Source: Ralstonia sp. UNC404CL21Col (GTDB taxonomy: Bacteria; Pseudomonadota; Gammaproteobacteria; Burkholderiales; Burkholderiaceae). From it: a stretch of DNA of 64,000 nt. A model generated the notes under the pieces. It was not told the origin of the DNA and made no database searches. It worked only from the letters and a program-made list of their open reading frames with translations. Both the position numbers and the translations under genes were made by a program. The stretch lies in the NCBI RefSeq assembly GCF_000620465.1, contig NZ_KK211140.1:1-64000 (forward strand). Reading direction: 5' to 3'. Below, piece by piece: positions 59,925 to 64,000 of the stretch. The first letter of the stretch is position 1, and each line of letters opens with the position of its first letter.

Positions 59925-60641
59925 TCAGGCGTTGGCGTAATGCCGCGCGCCGAAGATGGCGCTGCCGACGCGCACAATCGTGGCGCCTTCGGCAATCGCG
60001 TCTTCCAGGTCGGCGGACATGCCCATCGAGAGCGTATCGAGCGGGATGCCGGCCTCGCGCAGCCGGCCCGCCAGGGCACGCAGATCAGCAAACGGCTTGC
60101 GCTGCGCCACGGGGTCATCGCTGGGCTCGGGCACGGCCATCAGGCCGCGCAACTGCAAACGGGGCAGGGACGAGACGGCTTGTGCCACGGCAAGCACCTC
60201 ATCGAAATCGGGCAGCAGGCCATGTTTGCTGGCCTGGCGGCTGATGTTGATCTCGAGGCAGACCTGCAGGGGAGGCAAGGCGTCCGGGCGCTGGGCCGAC
60301 AGGCGCTCGGCGATCTTCAGGCGATCGACGCTGTGCACCCAGTCGAATTGCTCGGCCACGGCACGCGTCTTGTTGCTCTGCAGGGGGCCGATGAAATGCC
60401 AGCGGATCGGGTCGATGCCCGTGCGCAGGTCGGCCAGCGCGTCGATCTTGGCGATGCCTTCCTGCACGTAGTTCTCGCCGAAGAGGCGTTGCCCCGCAGC
60501 ATGCGCGGTGCGTACGGCATCGGCGTCGAACGTCTTGGAAACGGCCAGCAATGTGACACCCGCAGCATCGCGCGAAGCCAGTGTGCAGGCCGTTGTGATC
60601 CGTTGACGCACGGCTTGCAAGTTGGCGGCGATTACAGACAT
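59925..60641 (-). CDS. YggS family pyridoxal phosphate-binding protein
   Basis: PLP homeostasis protein (PLPBP/YggS), alanine-racemase-like barrel, 238 residues. PLP Lys in LLAVSKTF; other family parts FGENYVQEG, WHFIGPLQSNK and LSMGMSADLEDAI. ATG 60641 gives the usual opening MSVIAANLQAVRQRI; an upstream frame adds ten residues. Paired with proC; divergent from pilT. Confidence 0.94.
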   Translation of the reverse strand: MSVIAANLQAVRQRITTACTLASRDAAGVTLLAVSKTFDADAVRTAHAAGQRLFGENYVQEGIAKIDALADLRTGIDPIRWHFIGPLQSNKTRAVAEQFDWVHSVDRLKIAERLSAQRPDALPPLQVCLEINISRQASKHGLLPDFDEVLAVAQAVSSLPRLQLRGLMAVPEPSDDPVAQRKPFADLRALAGRLREAGIPLDTLSMGMSADLEDAIAEGATIVRVGSAIFGARHYANA

Positions 60642-60763
60642 AATCCGGCGACGTTTGTTACAAATAAACAAGGTTCCGGCACGTCAAAACAACGGCTCGG
60701 AGCGCGTCTGGAGGCGCCATTGCGACGCCCGGGCGACATAAAAAAGTCGGGGGTCATTATAAG

Positions 60764-61807
60764 ATGGACATCGCGCAGCTTCTGGCGTTTTCCGCCAAGA
60801 ACAAGGCGTCGGACTTGCACCTGTCGGCCGGACTGCCGCCGATGATCCGGATCCACGGCGACATGCGCCGGATCAACGTGCCCCCGCTCACGCACCAGGA
60901 TGTGCACTCCATGGTGTACGACATCATGAGCGACGGGCAGCGCAAGGTCTACGAAGAAAACCTGGAAGTCGACTTCTCGTTTGAGATCCCCGGCCTCTCG
61001 CGTTTCCGGGTCAACGCGTTCAACCAGAACCGCGGCGCTTCGGCGGTGTTCCGGACGATTCCGTCGAAGGTGCTTTCCCTGGATGACCTGAAGGCGCCGG
61101 CCGTGTTTGCCGATCTGGCGATGAAGCCGCGCGGCCTGGTGCTCGTCACGGGCCCGACCGGCTCCGGCAAGTCGACCACGCTTGCCGCGATGGTCAACCA
61201 CCGCAACGAAAACGACATGGGCCACATCCTCACGGTGGAAGACCCGATCGAATTCGTGCACGAATCGAAGAAGAGCCTGATCAACCAGCGTGAACTCGGG
61301 CCCCATACCCACTCGTTCGCCAATGCGTTGAAGTCGGCACTGCGTGAAGATCCGGACGTGGTGCTGGTCGGCGAATTGCGTGACCTTGAAACCATTCGCC
61401 TGGCGCTCACCGCAGCAGAAACCGGCCACTTGGTGTTCGGCACGCTGCACACCAGCTCGGCAGCCAAGACCATCGACCGGGTCGTCGACGTGTTCCCGTC
61501 GGACGAAAAGGAGATGGTCCGGACCATGCTTTCCGAATCGCTGGAGGCGGTGATCTCGCAGACGCTGCTCAAGACGCGCGACGGGTCAGGCCGGATTGCG
61601 GCGCACGAAATCATGATCGCCACGCCGGCCATCCGTCACTTGATCCGCGAGAACAAGATCTCGCAGATGTACTCGATGATGCAGACCAGCAGCGGCATGG
61701 GCATGCAGACGCTCGACCAGTGCCTGTCGGAGCTGATCAAGCGCTCGGCGATCAACTACGCAGACGCGCGCGCCATCGCCAAGAACCCGGACGCGTTCGC
61801 GAACTGA
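60764..61807 (+). CDS. pilT: Type IV pilus retraction ATPase PilT
   Basis: Hexameric ATPase that powers pilus retraction, twitching and DNA uptake. 347 residues; Walker A GPTGSGKST (about 131-139), Asp box LTVEDPIEFVHE, Walker B DPDVVLVGELRD and His box TGHLVFGTLHT; the C-terminal AIRHLIRENK matches the PilT AIRNLIRE retraction motif. The start matches other PilT proteins (MDIAQLLAFSAKNKASDLHL). PilU follows 66 bp downstream. Confidence 0.97.
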   Translation: MDIAQLLAFSAKNKASDLHLSAGLPPMIRIHGDMRRINVPPLTHQDVHSMVYDIMSDGQRKVYEENLEVDFSFEIPGLSRFRVNAFNQNRGASAVFRTIPSKVLSLDDLKAPAVFADLAMKPRGLVLVTGPTGSGKSTTLAAMVNHRNENDMGHILTVEDPIEFVHESKKSLINQRELGPHTHSFANALKSALREDPDVVLVGELRDLETIRLALTAAETGHLVFGTLHTSSAAKTIDRVVDVFPSDEKEMVRTMLSESLEAVISQTLLKTRDGSGRIAAHEIMIATPAIRHLIRENKISQMYSMMQTSSGMGMQTLDQCLSELIKRSAINYADARAIAKNPDAFAN

Positions 61808-61834
61808 TACGCGAACTGATACGCTGACCGATAC
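61799..61834 (+). repeat. 12-bp tandem repeat at the pilT stop
   Basis: GCGAACTGATAC occurs twice (61799-61810, 61811-61822), then a degenerate third copy GCTGACCGATAC (61823-61834). The first copy contains the pilT TGA, and each copy has an in-register TGA. Confidence 0.8.
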
Positions 61835-61873
61835 GTCAGCGCGCTTTCCAATTCTTTCCAGGAGGGGCACGCC

Positions 61874-63013
61874 ATGCTGGACCGCGAAGCCGCCACCAAA
61901 TACATCCACGAACTCTTGCAGTTGATGGTGAACAGCCGTGGCTCGGACTTGTTCATCACGGCAGAATTTCCGCCCGCGATCAAAGTGGACGGCAAGGTCA
62001 CGCCGATCTCTCAGCAGCCGCTGAATGCCCAGCAGGCCCTCGGTCTGGTCAAGTCGATCATGAACGAGAAGCAGCTGCGCGAGTACGAAGACAGCTCGGA
62101 ATGCAACTTCGCCATCACGGCGCCGGGTGCCGGGCGTTTCCGCGTGTCGGCGTTCATGCAGCAGGGCCGCGCCGGCATGGTGCTGCGGACCATCAACACG
62201 AAGATCCCGACGCTGGGCGAGCTGGACCTGCCGCCGATCCTGAACGAGATCGTGATGAGCAAGCGCGGCCTCGTGATCGTCGTGGGCGCCACGGGCTCGG
62301 GCAAGTCGACCTCGCTGGCGGCGATGGTGGGCTATCGCAATGCGAATTCGTACGGCCACATCATCACCATTGAAGACCCGGTGGAATACGTGCATGCGCA
62401 CCAGAACTGCGTGGTGACGCAGCGGGAGGTGGGCGTGGATACCGAGTCGTGGCACGTGGCGCTGAAGAACACGCTGCGCCAGGCGCCGGATGTGATCCTG
62501 ATCGGCGAAATCCGGGATCGCGACACGATGGAATACGCCATCCAGTATGCGGAAACCGGCCACCTGTGCCTCGCCACGCTGCACGCCAACAGCTCGAACC
62601 AGGCGATCGACCGGATCATCAACTTCTTCCCGGAAGAGAAGCGTCAGCAGCTGCTGATCGACCTGTCGCTGAACCTTCGCGCAATGATCGCGCAGCGCCT
62701 GCTGCCGCGTCAGGGCAAGAAGGGGCGCGTACCGGCCGTCGAGATCATGCTGGCGACCCCGCTGGTGCAAGACCTCATCTTCAAGGGCGAGGTGCATGAG
62801 CTGAAGGAGGTCATGAAGAAATCCCGCGAGCAGGGAATGATCTCGTTCGACCAGGCGCTGTTCGAGTTGTACGAACAGAACAAGATCACCTATGAGGATG
62901 CGCTGCGCAATGCCGACTCGCTCAACGATCTGCGCTTGCAGATCAAGCTGCACAGCAAGCGGGGCGGCCAGACCGACCTGTCGGCCGGCACCGAGCATCT
63001 GAACGTCGTCTGA
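61874..63013 (+). CDS. pilU: PilT-like retraction ATPase PilU
   Basis: Accessory retraction ATPase of type IV pili, 379 residues. Walker A GATGSGKST, ITIEDPVEYVHAHQ Asp box, DVILIGEIRDRDTMEYA and TGHLCLATLHANSSNQ; it lacks the PilT AIRNLIRE motif, which distinguishes PilU. RBS AGGAGGGG precedes the ATG. Works together with PilT. Confidence 0.95.
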   Translation: MLDREAATKYIHELLQLMVNSRGSDLFITAEFPPAIKVDGKVTPISQQPLNAQQALGLVKSIMNEKQLREYEDSSECNFAITAPGAGRFRVSAFMQQGRAGMVLRTINTKIPTLGELDLPPILNEIVMSKRGLVIVVGATGSGKSTSLAAMVGYRNANSYGHIITIEDPVEYVHAHQNCVVTQREVGVDTESWHVALKNTLRQAPDVILIGEIRDRDTMEYAIQYAETGHLCLATLHANSSNQAIDRIINFFPEEKRQQLLIDLSLNLRAMIAQRLLPRQGKKGRVPAVEIMLATPLVQDLIFKGEVHELKEVMKKSREQGMISFDQALFELYEQNKITYEDALRNADSLNDLRLQIKLHSKRGGQTDLSAGTEHLNVV

Positions 63014-63210
63014 TGTGGCCCACGCGCTACACCATTTGAGGTAATTTGCGGCGCACAACGTTTGCGCAGCCTCCTGCACCCACCTGTCTTCATTAACTTT
63101 CCTTAATATTTGCTGAGAATTGCCGTATAAACCGGCGAGCACGCCTGTCGAGTCACTTGACGGGCGTGAATAACAAAGAATTGCCTCAGCAAATACGGGT
63201 GGGTGGAAAC

Positions 63211-63648
63211 GTGGCAAGCAGGCCGATACGCCAGCGCGCGCAAGCGGCGCGGGGCTTTACGCTGATTGAGCTGATGATCACGGTGGCCATTGTTGGCATC
63301 TTGGCGATCATTGCTTATCCCAGCTACGTCAAATACATCGTCCGCTCCAATCGGGCAGCGGCGGAATCCTTCATGCAGGAAGTGGCGGCCGCGCAGGAGC
63401 GCTTCCTGCTCGACAACCGCGCCTATGCGCCTGACATGACAACGCTGCAATACGCCAGCAACGTCCCGGCCAACGTTTCGCCCAATTACACCTTCACGCT
63501 GAGCGCCAGCAGCGTGCCGCCGTCTTACCAACTGGCGGCGACTCCGCAGGGCTCGCAGCAGGCGAACGACGCCGCCTGCGGCACGCTCACGCTGACGAAC
63601 ACCGGTGCCAAGGCGGCTTCCGGCGGCGCCTCCAACTGCTGGAAGTGA
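63211..63648 (+). CDS. Type IV pilin-like protein (PilE-type minor pilin)
   Basis: Prepilin with short basic leader cut at Gly-Phe in ARGFTLIELMITVAIVGILA; Glu5 and the ~22-residue hydrophobic helix are standard. The rest (about 130 residues) has the PilE_2-like pattern AAAESFMQEVAAAQERFLLDNRAYA and a C-terminal Cys pair (NDAACGTL, SNCWK). GTG 63211 gives a 15-residue leader; GTG 63166 or TTG 63157 are alternatives, so the start is uncertain. 145 residues. Likely primes or decorates the pilus moved by PilTU. Confidence 0.88.
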   Translation: MASRPIRQRAQAARGFTLIELMITVAIVGILAIIAYPSYVKYIVRSNRAAAESFMQEVAAAQERFLLDNRAYAPDMTTLQYASNVPANVSPNYTFTLSASSVPPSYQLAATPQGSQQANDAACGTLTLTNTGAKAASGGASNCWK

Positions 63649-63656
63649 GGCGAGCC

Positions 63657-64000
63657 ATGAACACTCTGCGCAAGCCCACCCAAGGTTTCACGCTCACCGA
63701 GCTGATGGTCACGCTGGCCGTGCTCGCCGTCCTGGTGACGATTGCCGTGCCGTCGTTCTCGGGCATGATCGCGACACAGGCCACGCGCAATGCGTCGTTC
63801 GACCTGTCGTCTGCCGTGTCGTTGGCGCGTGCCGAGGCGGTGAAGCAAAACGCCGTGGCCACCGTCTCGACCACCAGCAACTGGGCGACCGGCTGGACGC
63901 TGACCGTAGGCACGCCCGCCACCGTGATCCGCACATTCGGCCCCTACAGCGGCGTGACCATCGCGGCGAGCAGCGGCAACACGCTGTCGTTCGGCAACGA
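63657..64000 (+). CDS. GspH/FimT family pseudopilin, 5' part (runs off the window)
   Basis: Starts ATG 63657, 8 bp after the previous stop. Prepilin site QGFTLTELMVTLAVLAVLVT with conserved Glu5; NASFDLSSAVSLARAEAVKQN is the GspH/FimT helix. The frame is still open at 64000. Together with the gene before it this is the start of a minor-pilin operon (fimT-pilV-W-X-Y1 type) that should continue to the right. Confidence 0.85.
   Translation, partial: MNTLRKPTQGFTLTELMVTLAVLAVLVTIAVPSFSGMIATQATRNASFDLSSAVSLARAEAVKQNAVATVSTTSNWATGWTLTVGTPATVIRTFGPYSGVTIAASSGNTLSFGN

Noticed and set aside
60758-60763. TATAAG immediately before the pilT ATG as a -10 box
   Set aside because: A transcript from it would start inside the coding region, while the PilT N-terminus is clearly conserved from this ATG.

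Overview
The window is a 64 kb piece of a GC-rich betaproteobacterial chromosome, best explained as a Ralstonia species. The strongest reason is a LysR regulator that I recognise as PhcA lying 11 kb from a phcB-phcS-phcR-phcQ operon, the cell-density (confinement-sensing) system of Ralstonia. Gene content and order elsewhere (tkt-gap, fur/bamE, dapB-leuS-lptE-holA-proA, yajC-secD-secF, oxyR-dps-katG) are ordinary Burkholderiales housekeeping. The sugar cluster at the left end and the non-plant-pathogen flavour suggest the R. pickettii/mannitolilytica/insidiosa side of the genus, but that is inference. I saw no rRNA, tRNA, CRISPR array, phage or insertion sequence.

Layout. 1-452: C-terminus of an outer-membrane porin. 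617-9683: one co-directional cluster holding a sugar ABC importer (araFGH type), an aldose 1-epimerase, an SDR sugar dehydrogenase, an SMP-30 lactonase, galactonate dehydratase (DgoD), KDGal kinase (DgoK) and KDPGal aldolase (DgoA). Together these make a complete oxidative De Ley-Doudoroff route from external D-galactose (and possibly L-arabinose-type sugars) to pyruvate and glyceraldehyde 3-phosphate. 9799-12899: tkt and gap, which handle triose phosphate. 13214-14257: phcA with a promoter and a LysR-type dyad. 14330-24240: fur (minus strand) and bamE, dapB, leuS, lptE, holA, proA, hemJ-like and rlmL-like (plus strand). 24274-30931: phcQ, phcR, phcS, phcB and a further unusual response regulator, all on the minus strand. 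31094-34533: split proton-translocating transhydrogenase genes with panD inserted between pntA1 and pntA2. 34821-42533: nudix, mnmA, an FMN-dependent glutamate-synthase-family protein, a GST, purB, cytochrome b561 and two tandem yceI genes. 42633-48335: secF, secD, yajC, tgt and queA (minus strand). 48467-57599: recG, a GAF-GGDEF cyclase, a membrane metallophosphoesterase, then an oxidative-stress block oxyR, small membrane protein, dps, katG. 57667-60641: ubiA, a 475-bp compound inverted repeat, proC and a YggS family gene. 60764-64000: pilT, pilU and the start of a minor-pilin cluster that runs off the window.

How it fits together. Known Ralstonia biology has PhcB make a 3-hydroxy fatty acid methyl ester, PhcS sense it, PhcR/PhcQ relay the signal and PhcA switch the global programme, including motility and stress functions. 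The window therefore carries both halves of the circuit, plus an extra response regulator and a long leader next to phcB that are not accounted for by that description. Other non-coding structure worth attention is the compound inverted repeat between convergent ubiA and proC, the recurring extended -10 motif TGGTARAAT, and the AT-rich dyad region between oxyR and the small membrane protein.
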